From Candidatus Polarisedimenticolia bacterium (lineage in GTDB: Bacteria; Acidobacteriota; Polarisedimenticolia; Gp22-AA2; AA152): a DNA stretch of 40,201 nt. The notes under the pieces are model-generated. The model had not been told where the DNA came from. It made no database searches and worked only from the letters and a program-made list of their open reading frames with translations. Shown here piece after piece: positions 14,590 through 23,317 of the stretch (its first letter is position 1; each line of letters starts with the position of its first letter). The translations under genes and the position numbers were made by a program. The stretch spans positions 1 through 40,201 of the forward strand of contig DASTZC010000021.1 in assembly GCA_035764505.1 (NCBI GenBank). Direction: 5' to 3'.

Positions 14590-16518
14590 CTAACGGGCAT
14601 CGGTGGAAGTTCCGGTAACTCGTCTCGCGGGTTTCTTCGGCTTCCCCGAAGCGGGATCCTTCGGGTCGAGGGAGAGGCTCTGTCTCTTGGCCCGCTCTTC
14701 GTGGAACCAGCGCAGCGGACGGATGATCTTGATATCTTTCCCTTCGGGCTTCAGATCGACTCCGAAGGCGAAGCCGTGGAACTTCAGAAAGAGGATTCCC
14801 TCGCGAGTGTTCCTGCCAAGCTTCAGGTCCGCCAGGGCGTGCAGCGACTTTCCGGTCAAATCGAGATCCCGGATCAGGACCTGATCGCCGCGCCCCTGCA
14901 ACTCGGCCATCCCCTGGATGTCGGGAATGGTCATCATCCGCTCCAGCCAGTCGGGCACTCCTTTGAGCGCATCGAACATGACCACCAGCGGCCGGGTGTC
15001 GTGCATCGCCAGGCTCAGCGAAGCGTCGATGCGCGTCGGATTGGTGAACTGCATGCGGGCCTGGGGGAAGGTGAAGGCGGCCGACCAGGGAGGATCGCGC
15101 TTGTGCACGACGACGCGGGTGCCGGCGATGTCGAACAGGAGCTCACGCGGGCTCGCCTGGCGCAGCAGCGCGTTGACCGAGAAGCCGCCTCGCATCACGA
15201 AATCGCGGAAGCTGGCCGATCCCTCTTCGATGTCGAGGTCGATCCTGCCGTGCAGGCTGCGCTTCTCCTGCGAGCCTTCGATGTGGTAGCTGATCGTCCC
15301 CGTGCCCGACAGGAGCTTGAAGTTGCTCCCCTCGGGGATGAGCGAGTTGTAGAAGGTGAGATCGAGAATCTCGGCGCGCGGCATGTCGAAGGTGATCTCG
15401 AGGTCGGTGAAAGGATCCGCCAGATCCAGCGAGCCGCTGCGTCCCGAAAGCGTGGCGACCTCGCCGCGCGCGAAGGCCTGGCTGCTGCCGACCGGGGCCA
15501 GCTTGAAATGAGTGAGCCGGGCGGAGAGGATCGATTCCACCTTGCCGCTCTTTTCCTCGACGCCGCCGCGGATAACCCCCTTGCCGGTCAGATGGCGGTC
15601 CAGGAAATCCATGTCGACCTGATCGTTCGCCATCTCGAGCTCCGTGCCGGGAGCGAGCCGCCCGTGGTCGAGAACAATCAGGAAGCGCCCCGACCCCCTG
15701 TCGTTGAACCGCACCCAGGGGGTCTTGCGGAAGTAGGCCTCGAGGAAGAAAAGGCTGGCGCTGTCGGAGTGCAGGGCGAAGCGCCCGGAGAGGTAGTGGA
15801 AGAACTCGAGATGCTTCAGGCCGCGTGGAACGAAGCGATGTATCTCCGCCTGCACGTCCATTCCCAGCCGCTCGAAGATCGGGTCCTTGCCGGCGCGCAG
15901 CTCCCCCGAGGCCATCGTCAAACGCACTCCGGGGAACTCCATTGCTTCGTGCGGCACCAGCATCATGCCGGTCGCAACGCGCATGGGTCCGATCAGGCGG
16001 AAGCGATCGATCCAGATCTGATCCACATCGCAGGCGATGTCGTCGGAGAGGATCGTCCAGCGCTTGCCGGGGCCTCTTCGAGGCGGCGAGGAATTCGCCT
16101 CTTCTTCCGTGAGACCGGGGATCGGTGGCAGCTCGGAAGGCGGCACGCGCGATGCCACTTGCGGAAGCGTCTTGTGCCGCTGCCGGTAGTCGACTCCGTC
16201 GGCGCGCACTCGGATCAGGTCGACGACGTTGTGACGCAAGGGGAGGAGATGAAAGGTGGCGTCGACTGAATCGAGATGGGTGTACCAGTCGATCCGCTTC
16301 GAGCTGCCGCCCAGATCGACGCCGCGCAGGGCGACGCTCCCGGGCCACCACGACCAGCCTCGCTGCCATGCGATGTGGAAGCGCTGCGGATTGCGGTTGA
16401 GGCGATCCTCGATCAAGGAGCGGTTCAGGGCGAAATTGGCGGCGGCGAGATAGAGTGCTTCCAGGATCGCCGCCGTGGCGAGGATTCCCAGCAGAATCTG
16501 CCTCGCCGCGCGTCGCAT
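14590..16518 (-). CDS. AsmA/TamB-like single-pass inner-membrane protein
   Basis: 642 residues. One N-terminal membrane helix (about 7-28, QILLGILATAAILEALYLAA) is followed by a long periplasmic beta-rich region. Repeated short motifs such as VALRGVDLGG, SGRFALHSDSASLFF, LTGKGVIRGGVEEKSG and LHGRIDLDIEEGSASFRDF resemble AsmA-like/DUF748-like repeats that form the groove of bridge-like phospholipid-transport proteins between the two membranes. The basic, Lys-rich tail is probably disordered. I assign the superfamily only; family membership and cargo are inference. It stops 5 bases before the padR operator region, so the padR promoter lies against its 3' end. It follows a small ORF (16565-16696) that may share its promoter. 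Confidence 0.6.
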   Translation of the reverse strand: MRRAARQILLGILATAAILEALYLAAANFALNRSLIEDRLNRNPQRFHIAWQRGWSWWPGSVALRGVDLGGSSKRIDWYTHLDSVDATFHLLPLRHNVVDLIRVRADGVDYRQRHKTLPQVASRVPPSELPPIPGLTEEEANSSPPRRGPGKRWTILSDDIACDVDQIWIDRFRLIGPMRVATGMMLVPHEAMEFPGVRLTMASGELRAGKDPIFERLGMDVQAEIHRFVPRGLKHLEFFHYLSGRFALHSDSASLFFLEAYFRKTPWVRFNDRGSGRFLIVLDHGRLAPGTELEMANDQVDMDFLDRHLTGKGVIRGGVEEKSGKVESILSARLTHFKLAPVGSSQAFARGEVATLSGRSGSLDLADPFTDLEITFDMPRAEILDLTFYNSLIPEGSNFKLLSGTGTISYHIEGSQEKRSLHGRIDLDIEEGSASFRDFVMRGGFSVNALLRQASPRELLFDIAGTRVVVHKRDPPWSAAFTFPQARMQFTNPTRIDASLSLAMHDTRPLVVMFDALKGVPDWLERMMTIPDIQGMAELQGRGDQVLIRDLDLTGKSLHALADLKLGRNTREGILFLKFHGFAFGVDLKPEGKDIKIIRPLRWFHEERAKRQSLSLDPKDPASGKPKKPARRVTGTSTDAR

Positions 16519-16564
16519 CGGCGTCGGCTCCGAGACCGGGCCGCCGCCCGGCGAAGGGGGATGG

Positions 16565-16696
16565 CTATTTGTTGTTCCCGGCCCGCGCCAGCGCCTGCAG
16601 GATCATGTCGCGCTCCATCGCCTCGAGCGTGGCGCCGGCGGAGGGCACCGGCAGGGAATCAGCGGGACCTTCAGGAGGGCGCGTAGATTGAGGCAT
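16565..16696 (-). pseudogene. Truncated NtrC/Fis-type activator C-terminus (43 aa)
   Basis: A 43-codon frame with a Pro-rich start and the end ERDMILQALARAGNNK followed by TAG. This motif is the first helix of the Fis-type DNA-binding domain of sigma-54 activators, where it is normally followed by SRAARLLGL and the helix-turn-helix. Here the frame stops exactly at that point, and the helix-turn-helix is not found downstream in other frames. No AAA+ domain is seen upstream. I read it as the remnant of a regulator gene left after a deletion or rearrangement. Against this, it has an ATG, a promoter-like element 48 bases upstream (16744-16774) and a same-strand gene 46 bases downstream, so a short expressed protein cannot be excluded. 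Confidence 0.5.
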
Positions 16697-16743
16697 GACG
16701 CTCCGCATGCAACTCGGATGTCCGGGATGAAATCGGCGGAACG

Positions 16744-16774
16744 ATCATAAGCGGGCGGAGGGAGGGGCCGTCAA
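16744..16774 (-). promoter_or_regulatory. Candidate promoter before the Fis-like ORF and AsmA-like gene
   Basis: Minus strand: TTGACG (16769-16774) and TATGAT (16744-16749), 19 bases apart, with the C/T-rich spacer also seen in the promoters at 7145 and 9876. It would start transcription just before the 43-codon ORF and could serve the AsmA-like gene. The remainder of the divergent gap (16775-17045) has a TACAAT (16961-16966) on the plus strand but no matching -35, and no gene. Confidence 0.45.
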
Positions 16775-17045
16775 CCGCTCCCGATTCCGTTCCCCGGTGC
16801 GCCGGCAGTCCGGAAAACCGGCGCGATTCCAGGCGATCAGCCTGCGGCCCTGAGGCGGAGGCACCGCGAAACGCCCGAGTGTCCTGTGGGTATCGCGGCC
16901 GTGATGCTGCGGCACCGCGGCGACAGCGCTTCGTGGGCGGCGGCCGGCCGGATTCGGCCCTACAATGACCCGCTCGAATTCTTCCGAGAGGAGCCGCTTT
17001 GGCCCATGCCATCGACTTCCCGGCGCATCGGATGGACATCGTCCG

Positions 17046-18494
17046 ATGAACGGTTGGACCCGCGTCGCGGCTTGCGTCCTCGCCCTTCTCGGCACCGCGC
17101 CCGTCAGCAAGCCGGACACCCTGCTGGTGATCACCCACGTCACCGTCGTCGACGTCGTGCACGGGAAGTTGAAGCACGATCGGACCCTGGTGATCCGTGA
17201 AGGGAAGATCGAGCAGCTCCGCCATGCCCGATCCTCGGAGAGCTTCCCGAAGGAGGCGACCGTCCTGGACGCGGCGGGCAAGTACCTCATCCCGGGGCTG
17301 TGGGACATGCATGCCCATCTGCGCGATCCGGACCGCGAGATGGCGCTGCTGGTCGCCAACGGCGTCCTCGGGGTGCGCGACATGGGGGCGGTGCCGGAGA
17401 AGATCTATGCCTGGCGCGAGCAGGTGGCGAAGGGAGAGCGCCTGGGGCCGCGCATCATCGCCTGCGGCCCGATCGTCGACGGGCCCGAGCCGAGCAACCC
17501 TCCCATCTCGGTCTCGGTCTCCGACGCCGCCTCGGGTCGCGCGGTCGTGACGGCGCTGCTCCTGGCCGGTTCCCAGTGCGTCAAGGTCCACGATCGCGTC
17601 CCTCTGGATGCCTACCGGGCGATTGCCGCGGAAGCGGATCGCACCGGCTTGCCGCTGGTGGGGCACGTGCCCCTGGCGGTGACGACGCTGGAGGCCACCA
17701 ACGCCGGCCAGCGCAGCCTCGAGCACCAGGTCGGGCTGCGCGGCTGCTCGTCCGCCGAGGCGGAGGTGATGCGCCAGGAAGCGGAGAGCAGCCCCATAGC
17801 TGAGGCGATGCGCACGGGAGATTTCTCCCTCATCCCCGAGACGATCGCGCGCCGCGGCAACCTCATCCTGGATGGCCTGGGCCCCGACCGCTGCCGCGCG
17901 CTCTACAAGACCTTCGCCCGCAACGGGACCTACCTCGATCCCACCCTGGTGACCCAGTACGCGCTCACCTTCGTCGACGATCTGGCGCGCCGCGAGGACC
18001 CGCGCATGAAATACATCCCCGAATCAGAGCGGGAGTACTGGAAGCCCGAGAAGGGGATGCTCACCCGCTACCGCACTCCGGCCTACATCGCCTATCGCAA
18101 GCGCGAGTATGCCGCGACCCTCGAGCACATCCCGATGGCGAGCGCCGCCGGGGTTTCTTTCCTGGCGGGCACGGACATGTGGCTTCCCTATGTCTATCCC
18201 GGGTTCAGCACGCACGACGAGATGCGGCTGTTCGTCGAGGCGGGACTCTCCCCGATCGAAGCGCTGCGCACGGCGACGATCAACCCGGCGAAGCTTCTCG
18301 GTCTGTCGGAGCGGACGGGAAGCGTCGAAGAGGGTAAAGCGGCCGACCTGGTCCTGCTGGACGCCGACCCGCTGCGGGACATCTCCCATACCACCGGCAT
18401 CTCCGCCGTCGTCGTCGCAGGCAGGCTGCTGCGCCGCGCCGATCTCGACCAGCTGCTGAGCGGCGCCGAGGAGGCGGCCCGGACCGCTCCCTGA
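17046..18494 (+). CDS. Exported amidohydrolase (imidazolonepropionase/prolidase-like)
   Basis: 482 residues starting at ATG 17046, where an export signal begins (MNGWTRVAACVLALLGTAPV). The amidohydrolase fold is complete: beta-sandwich start (ITHVTVVDVVHG), H89-x-H91 (LWDMHAHL), K180 as candidate carbamylated lysine (QCVKVHD), H207 (VGHVPL), H227 (SLEHQVG) and D377 (AGTDMW), ending in the returning beta-sandwich (GSVEEGKAADLVLLDADPL). The family hydrolyses C-N bonds in rings or peptides with one or two metal ions. The same architecture is seen in secreted Xaa-Pro and cyclic-amide hydrolases, and the substrate is not deducible. Its stop is about 105 bases before mprF. A TACAAT hexamer (16961-16966) may be the -10. 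Confidence 0.9.
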   Translation: MNGWTRVAACVLALLGTAPVSKPDTLLVITHVTVVDVVHGKLKHDRTLVIREGKIEQLRHARSSESFPKEATVLDAAGKYLIPGLWDMHAHLRDPDREMALLVANGVLGVRDMGAVPEKIYAWREQVAKGERLGPRIIACGPIVDGPEPSNPPISVSVSDAASGRAVVTALLLAGSQCVKVHDRVPLDAYRAIAAEADRTGLPLVGHVPLAVTTLEATNAGQRSLEHQVGLRGCSSAEAEVMRQEAESSPIAEAMRTGDFSLIPETIARRGNLILDGLGPDRCRALYKTFARNGTYLDPTLVTQYALTFVDDLARREDPRMKYIPESEREYWKPEKGMLTRYRTPAYIAYRKREYAATLEHIPMASAAGVSFLAGTDMWLPYVYPGFSTHDEMRLFVEAGLSPIEALRTATINPAKLLGLSERTGSVEEGKAADLVLLDADPLRDISHTTGISAVVVAGRLLRRADLDQLLSGAEEAARTAP

Positions 18495-18513
18495 TCGGCC
18501 GCATTCCCTGCGC

Positions 18514-18519
18514 TATGAT
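18514..18519 (+). promoter_or_regulatory. Candidate -10 element before mprF
   Basis: TATGAT at 18514-18519 lies 20 bases after the amidohydrolase stop and about 80 bases before the mprF ATG. No good -35 is visible at the right distance. mprF-acvB may have its own promoter here or be read through from the upstream gene. Confidence 0.3.
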
Positions 18520-18600
18520 GTTTCCTTCGCGGCGCGGGGGCGGGCAATCGGGCCCGGCAGATGCCCCGCAGCCAGGCCGGATAGGACCGGCAAGAGGGCC

Positions 18601-21156
18601 ATGAGGCGGAATCTCGCGGCGAGCATCCCTCCGGCCGTCGGCGTCGCGCTGTTCGGGGCTTCGCTCTGGGTCCTGTACCACGAGATCGAGCGGTACCACT
18701 ATCGCGAGATCGCGCAGGAATTCGCCGCCATTCCCTACGCGCGCCTCCTGCCGGCCGTCCTGGGCACCATCCTCGGATATCTCCTGCTGACCGGCTACGA
18801 TGCTTTGGCCCTGCGCCACATCGGGAAAAAAGTCCCTTATCGCCGGATCTCGCTCGCCTCCTTCATCGCTTACGCCCTGAGCAACAACGTCGGCTTCGCC
18901 ATGCTCTCGGGTGCCGCGGTGCGCTACCGCCTCTATTCGGCGTGGGGGCTGACGGGGATGGAGATCGTCAGCGTCATCGCCTTCTGCAGCTTCACCTTCT
19001 GGGTCGGGTTCCTGGCGCTGGGGGGAACCGTCTTCCTGATTGAGCCGCTGGTGATCCCCGCCGGCGCGCGGCTGCCGTTCCATTCCCTCCGCCCGCTCGG
19101 CGCGGCGCTCCTGCTGCTCCTGGCCGCCTATCTCGCCTTCTGCGCCCTGCGCCGGCAGCCGGTGCGTGTCGGAAGATCCGAGCTCGCGGTGCCGACGCCC
19201 CGGATGGGCCTCCTGCAGGTCGTAATCTCCTCGCTCGACTGGGCGGTGGCGGGGATGGTCCTCTACGTGCTGCTGCCCGACGGCGCTCGCGTCTCCTTCC
19301 CGCAGACCCTGGGCGTCTTCCTGCTGGCCCAGGTCTCCGGGCTCGTAAGCCAGGTGCCGGGCGGGCTGGGGGTCTTCGAGACGGTCGTCCTGCTGATGCT
19401 GGCGGGGACCGCTCCGGCGCCGGCAATTCTGGGAGCGCTGCTGGCCTACCGGGTGATTTATTACCTGATGCCGCTGGGTGGCGCGGCGGCGTTTCTCGCG
19501 GCGCACGAGCTCGGCAGGCAGAAGGAAAGCTTGCGCAAGGTGGCGCGCCGCACCGGCCGCTGGAGCGCGGCACTCGCTCCCAGCATCCTGGCCTTTACGA
19601 CCTTCCTGAGCGGCGCCATCCTGCTCCTTTCGGGGGCGGCCCCCGCGGTCCCCGGACGTCTCGACTGGCTGAAGGACGTTCTGCCGCTTCCGGTGATCGA
19701 GCTGTCGCACTTCCTCGGGAGCCTCGTCGGAATCTGTCTGGTCCTCCTGGCGCGCGGCATCCAGCAGCGCCTCGAGGCGGCCTACCATCTCACCGCCGCC
19801 TTCCTCACGGCGGGGATCGTCCTTTCGCTGCTGAAGGGGGCCGATTACGAGGAGGCGATCTTCCTGACGCTCATGCTGGCCGCCCTGCTCCCGTCGCACC
19901 GCCACTTCTACCGCCGGTCGTCGCTCATCGGCGAGCGCTTCACCCTGTCATGGACGGCGGCGGTCGTCGTCGCGCTGCTCGGCTCGATCTGGCTCGGCAT
20001 CTTCTCGCACAAGCATGTCGAGTACTCGAGCGATCTCTGGTGGCGCTTCACGGTGCGGGGCGATGCCCCCCGGTTCCTGCGCGCCACGGTCGGCGCCGGG
20101 GTGGCGGCCCTCGCCTTCGCAGTGGCCCGCCTCCTGCGCCCGGCACGTCCTGAGCCTCCCGCGCCCAATCCGGAGGACCTGGAGCGGGCGCGCTCTGTCG
20201 CCTCCGCTTCCCAGGACACCTATGCTTACCTGGCCCTGCTGGGCGACAAGCGCTTCCTGTTCAACGAGCCGGGCAATGCATTCATCATGTACCGGGTGCG
20301 AGGTCGCAGCTGGGTCGCGCTGGGCGATCCCGTCGGCCCCGAGGGGGAACGCGGCGACCTTGCATGGCGCTTCCGGGAGATTTCCGATCGGCATGCCGGC
20401 TGGGCCATCTTCTACGAGGTCGGGCGGCGCAGCCTCGATCTGTATGTCGACCTGGGGCTGACGCTGATGAAGATCGGAGAAGAGGCGCGCGTGCCGCTCG
20501 GCAAGTTCTCTCTCGAAGGGGGCAGCCGCAAGGGGCTGCGGGCCGTGGTGAACCGGGTGGAGAAGGAAGGGTGCAGCCTCGAGGTGGTCGGTGCCGAGGC
20601 CGTGCCGGCGCTGCTGCCCGAGATGCGCGCCATTTCGGAGGCCTGGCTGGCCGAAAAAAAGGTCCAGGAGAAGTCGTTCTCGCTGGGACGCTTCGACGAG
20701 ACCTACTTGAAGCAGTTCCCCGCGGCCATCGTCCGCCGCGGCAGCGAGCTCCTGGGGTTCGCCAACCTCTGGCCGGGGGCCGGCAAGGAGGAGCTCTCCA
20801 TCGATCTGATGCGCTACCATCCGAACGCTCCGGAAGGAGTCATGGAGTTCCTGCTGGTGCGCCTGATGCTCTGGGGGCGCGAGCAGGAGTATCGCTGGTT
20901 CAATCTGGGGATGGCCCCGCTGTCGGGGCTGGAGGGGCGGTCGCTGGCCCCGCGCTGGTCGCGCCTGGGCGCTTTTGTGTTCCGGCACGGCGAGCACTTC
21001 TATAATTTCCAGGGCCTGCGCCAGTACAAGCAGAAATTCCACCCCGTCTGGGAGCCGAAATACCTGGCCGCCCCCGGCGGCATCGCGCTACCCCGCATGA
21101 TCGGCCACCTGACCGCGCTGATCTCGGACGGCAGCCGGAGGACTCCCAAGTCATGA
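18601..21156 (+). CDS. mprF: Phosphatidylglycerol lysyltransferase/flippase MprF (LpiA)
   Basis: 851 residues. The N-terminal part (about 1-510) is a polytopic flippase domain with many helices (IPYARLLPAVLGTILGYLLL, NNVGFAMLSGAAVRYRLYS, GLVSQVPGGLGVFETVVLLM). The last two motifs (GAxVRYRLY and SQVPGGLGVFE) are typical of MprF. The C-terminal cytosolic DUF2156 domain (about 530-851) transfers an amino acid, usually Lys or Ala, from charged tRNA to phosphatidylglycerol (YLALLGDKRFLFN, VALGDPVGP, MRYHPNAPEGVMEFL, WFNLGMAPLSG). Both domains are intact and the length matches the family. The product lowers the negative charge of the membrane and gives resistance to cationic peptides and acid. The stop overlaps acvB as ATGA, a pairing known for lpiA-acvB in Agrobacterium and Rhizobium. 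Confidence 0.95.
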   Translation: MRRNLAASIPPAVGVALFGASLWVLYHEIERYHYREIAQEFAAIPYARLLPAVLGTILGYLLLTGYDALALRHIGKKVPYRRISLASFIAYALSNNVGFAMLSGAAVRYRLYSAWGLTGMEIVSVIAFCSFTFWVGFLALGGTVFLIEPLVIPAGARLPFHSLRPLGAALLLLLAAYLAFCALRRQPVRVGRSELAVPTPRMGLLQVVISSLDWAVAGMVLYVLLPDGARVSFPQTLGVFLLAQVSGLVSQVPGGLGVFETVVLLMLAGTAPAPAILGALLAYRVIYYLMPLGGAAAFLAAHELGRQKESLRKVARRTGRWSAALAPSILAFTTFLSGAILLLSGAAPAVPGRLDWLKDVLPLPVIELSHFLGSLVGICLVLLARGIQQRLEAAYHLTAAFLTAGIVLSLLKGADYEEAIFLTLMLAALLPSHRHFYRRSSLIGERFTLSWTAAVVVALLGSIWLGIFSHKHVEYSSDLWWRFTVRGDAPRFLRATVGAGVAALAFAVARLLRPARPEPPAPNPEDLERARSVASASQDTYAYLALLGDKRFLFNEPGNAFIMYRVRGRSWVALGDPVGPEGERGDLAWRFREISDRHAGWAIFYEVGRRSLDLYVDLGLTLMKIGEEARVPLGKFSLEGGSRKGLRAVVNRVEKEGCSLEVVGAEAVPALLPEMRAISEAWLAEKKVQEKSFSLGRFDETYLKQFPAAIVRRGSELLGFANLWPGAGKEELSIDLMRYHPNAPEGVMEFLLVRLMLWGREQEYRWFNLGMAPLSGLEGRSLAPRWSRLGAFVFRHGEHFYNFQGLRQYKQKFHPVWEPKYLAAPGGIALPRMIGHLTALISDGSRRTPKS

Positions 21157-22601
21157 AGCGTCTCGTTCTACCCTTGCTCCTCATGCTCCTGGCCGCACCG
21201 GCGGCCGCCAAAGCCTCCAAGCCCGCTGCTTCGCCTCCGGCGCGGACGGAAAGCTTCGGGCGCTTCGGCAGCGTGGCGCTGTACGGCGATGCCCAGCAGG
21301 CCTCGCAGGTGGTCCTCTTCTTTTCGGGCGACGGCGGCTGGAACCAGGGGGTCGTGGAGATGGCGAAGCGGCTGGGCTCCATCGATGCGCTGGTGGTGGG
21401 CATCGACGTCCCCCGGTATTTCGATTCGCTGAAGAAGTCTTCCGAGGAGTGCGCCTACCCGGCCGGCGACCTCGAATCGCTCAGCCAGTACATCCAGAAG
21501 AAGCTGGAGCGGCCGCATTACACGCCGCCGATCCTGGTGGGCTATTCCTCGGGGGCGACCCTCGCCTACGCGACGCTGGCGCAGGCCCCCGCGGGGACCT
21601 TCAAGGGAGCGATCAGCCTGGGCTTCTGCCCCGATCTCGAAGCGACGAAGAAGTTCTGCAAGGGGAGCGGGCTGTCCAGCGGGCCGTTGCCGCAAGGCAA
21701 GGGGATTCTCTTGGAGCCGGCGCCGAATCTGGAAGCTCTCTGGATCGCGTTCCAGGGGGAGATCGACAAGACGTGCGATGCGGCGCAGACGGAACGCTTC
21801 GTCAAGCAGGTTCCCGGCGCCGAGATCGTGCTGCTTCCCAAGGTGGGGCATGGCTTCTCGGTGTCGAAGAACTGGCTTCCGCAGCTCGAGGATGCCTACC
21901 GCCGCATGGTCCGCAAGACCTCACCACCCCCGGAGCCGGGCGAGGAGCAGCCGGCTATTGGCGCGATGATCCCCGGCGATCTCAAGGATCTCCCCCTGGT
22001 CGAGGTGCCCGCCGTGAAGCAGCCTTCAGGCACCTTGGCGGTTCTGGTCTCAGGGGACGGCGGTTGGGTGGGCCTGGATCGCAATGTTTCGAAGGTCCTC
22101 GCCGAGCGTGGCATTCCGGTGATCGGGCTGAACTCGCTGGCCTACTTCTGGAAGCGCCGCACGCCGGAGGAGGCGGGAAAGGACCTGGAGAGGATCATGC
22201 GGCACTACCTGGCGCAGTGGCATTGCGATAAGGCCTTGTTGCTGGGGTATTCGCGCGGCGCCGATGTCGTGCCCTTCATGGCCAGCCGCCTTCCCGATGA
22301 CCTCCGCGCCCAGGTGCGCCTGGTCGTCCTCATGGGACCCGATGACTCGGTCGATTTTGAGTTCCATCTCAGCGACTGGCTCGGAAGCGACCATCACGAC
22401 AACAACCTGCCGGTCCTGCCCGAGATCCGCAAGCTGGATGATTTCAGTGTCGTCTGCTTCTATGGGGAGCACGAAGACGACAGCCTTTGCCCCGCGCTGA
22501 AGGACGGTCCCATGCGCGTGGTCCGGTTGTCGGGCGGGCATCACTTCAGCGGAGATTACGAAGGAGTGGCCGAGCGGATCCTTCAGGAGGCGGAGCGGTA
22601 G
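21153..22601 (+). CDS. acvB: AcvB/VirJ-family exported lipid hydrolase
   Basis: 482 residues with a signal peptide (LVLPLLLMLLAAPAAAKA), so periplasmic. Two tandem alpha/beta-hydrolase-like halves each start with SGDGGW (58-63; 300-305). Each half has a nucleophile elbow, GYSSG (S132) and GYSRG (S367). The C-terminal half ends with a catalytic-type His in SGGHHFSGDY. Two halves is the AcvB form; VirJ has one. AcvB of Agrobacterium hydrolyses lysyl-phosphatidylglycerol made by LpiA (established knowledge), and the 4-base overlap with mprF strongly supports the same role here: periplasmic control of the level of aminoacylated lipid. Whether both halves are active cannot be told. Confidence 0.9.
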   Translation: MKRLVLPLLLMLLAAPAAAKASKPAASPPARTESFGRFGSVALYGDAQQASQVVLFFSGDGGWNQGVVEMAKRLGSIDALVVGIDVPRYFDSLKKSSEECAYPAGDLESLSQYIQKKLERPHYTPPILVGYSSGATLAYATLAQAPAGTFKGAISLGFCPDLEATKKFCKGSGLSSGPLPQGKGILLEPAPNLEALWIAFQGEIDKTCDAAQTERFVKQVPGAEIVLLPKVGHGFSVSKNWLPQLEDAYRRMVRKTSPPPEPGEEQPAIGAMIPGDLKDLPLVEVPAVKQPSGTLAVLVSGDGGWVGLDRNVSKVLAERGIPVIGLNSLAYFWKRRTPEEAGKDLERIMRHYLAQWHCDKALLLGYSRGADVVPFMASRLPDDLRAQVRLVVLMGPDDSVDFEFHLSDWLGSDHHDNNLPVLPEIRKLDDFSVVCFYGEHEDDSLCPALKDGPMRVVRLSGGHHFSGDYEGVAERILQEAER

Positions 22602-22613
22602 TTGGGGGGCCTC

Positions 22614-23315
22614 TCAGTGGGGCGAGGCTTCCTGCGGGTCGAGGCGCCACGCTCCCCGGCGGGTGGGGCGGCGCATGGCGCGGCGCAGCGCCTCCAGGTA
22701 GCGCCGGCGTGGCCATGACTGCGCCCCGAATCGCGCCAGGTGGGGTGTGGGGACCTGGCAGTCGATCAAGTGGATGCTCCAGAGTGCGAGCTGCTCCACC
22801 AGAGTGACGAAGGCAACCTTCGAGGCGTCGTCCTCGCGGGCGAACATCGACTCGCCGAAGAAGGCCGCCCCCAGCGACACGCCGTACAGTCCTCCCGCCA
22901 GCTCCTCACCGATCCAGGATTCGGCCGAGTGGGCGTAGCCCAGCTCGTGGAGGCGCGTGTAGGCCCGGATCATCTCCGGCGTGAGCCAGGTCTCGGTCGT
23001 GCCGGCGCGCGGCGTGGTGGCGCACCCGGTAATTACCTCACGGAACGCGGTATCGAGCGTGACCCGGAAGCGTCCCGCGCGCATTGTCCGGCGCAGGCTG
23101 CGCGGCACGAGCAGGTTGTCGGTGGTCAGAACGAAGCGGGGATCGGGGGAGTGCCAGAGGATCGGCTCCCCCTTCGCGTACCAGGGAAAGATCGACTCGG
23201 AATAGGCGCGCAGGAGGCGCTCGGGTCGTAGATCGCCGCCGATGGCGACGATTCCGTCTTCGGCATGCTCGACGGGCGGGAACAGGATCGCCTCACCGAG
23301 CCGGTAGATCGGCAT
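22614..23315 (-). CDS. aat: Leucyl/phenylalanyl-tRNA-protein transferase
   Basis: 233 residues, the family's normal length. The family motifs FPPVEHAEDGIVAIGGDL, RLLRAYSESIFPWYAKGEPI, LWHSPDPRFVL, WLTPEMIRAYTRLHELGYAH, SWIGEELAGGLYGVSLGAAF and FFGESMFARE are all present. The enzyme moves Leu or Phe from charged tRNA to proteins with N-terminal Arg, Lys or Met, creating a primary N-degron that ClpS then hands to ClpA. It starts two bases after the clpA stop, on the same strand, so adaptor, unfoldase and tagging enzyme are produced from one operon. The start ATG is at 23315. Confidence 0.97.
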   Translation of the reverse strand: MPIYRLGEAILFPPVEHAEDGIVAIGGDLRPERLLRAYSESIFPWYAKGEPILWHSPDPRFVLTTDNLLVPRSLRRTMRAGRFRVTLDTAFREVITGCATTPRAGTTETWLTPEMIRAYTRLHELGYAHSAESWIGEELAGGLYGVSLGAAFFGESMFAREDDASKVAFVTLVEQLALWSIHLIDCQVPTPHLARFGAQSWPRRRYLEALRRAMRRPTRRGAWRLDPQEASPH

Positions 23316-23317
23316 GC

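Noticed and set aside
14563-16269. 568-codon plus-strand frame opposite the AsmA-like gene
   Set aside because: Antisense shadow with biased composition; the minus-strand product has a membrane helix and coherent beta-rich repeats.
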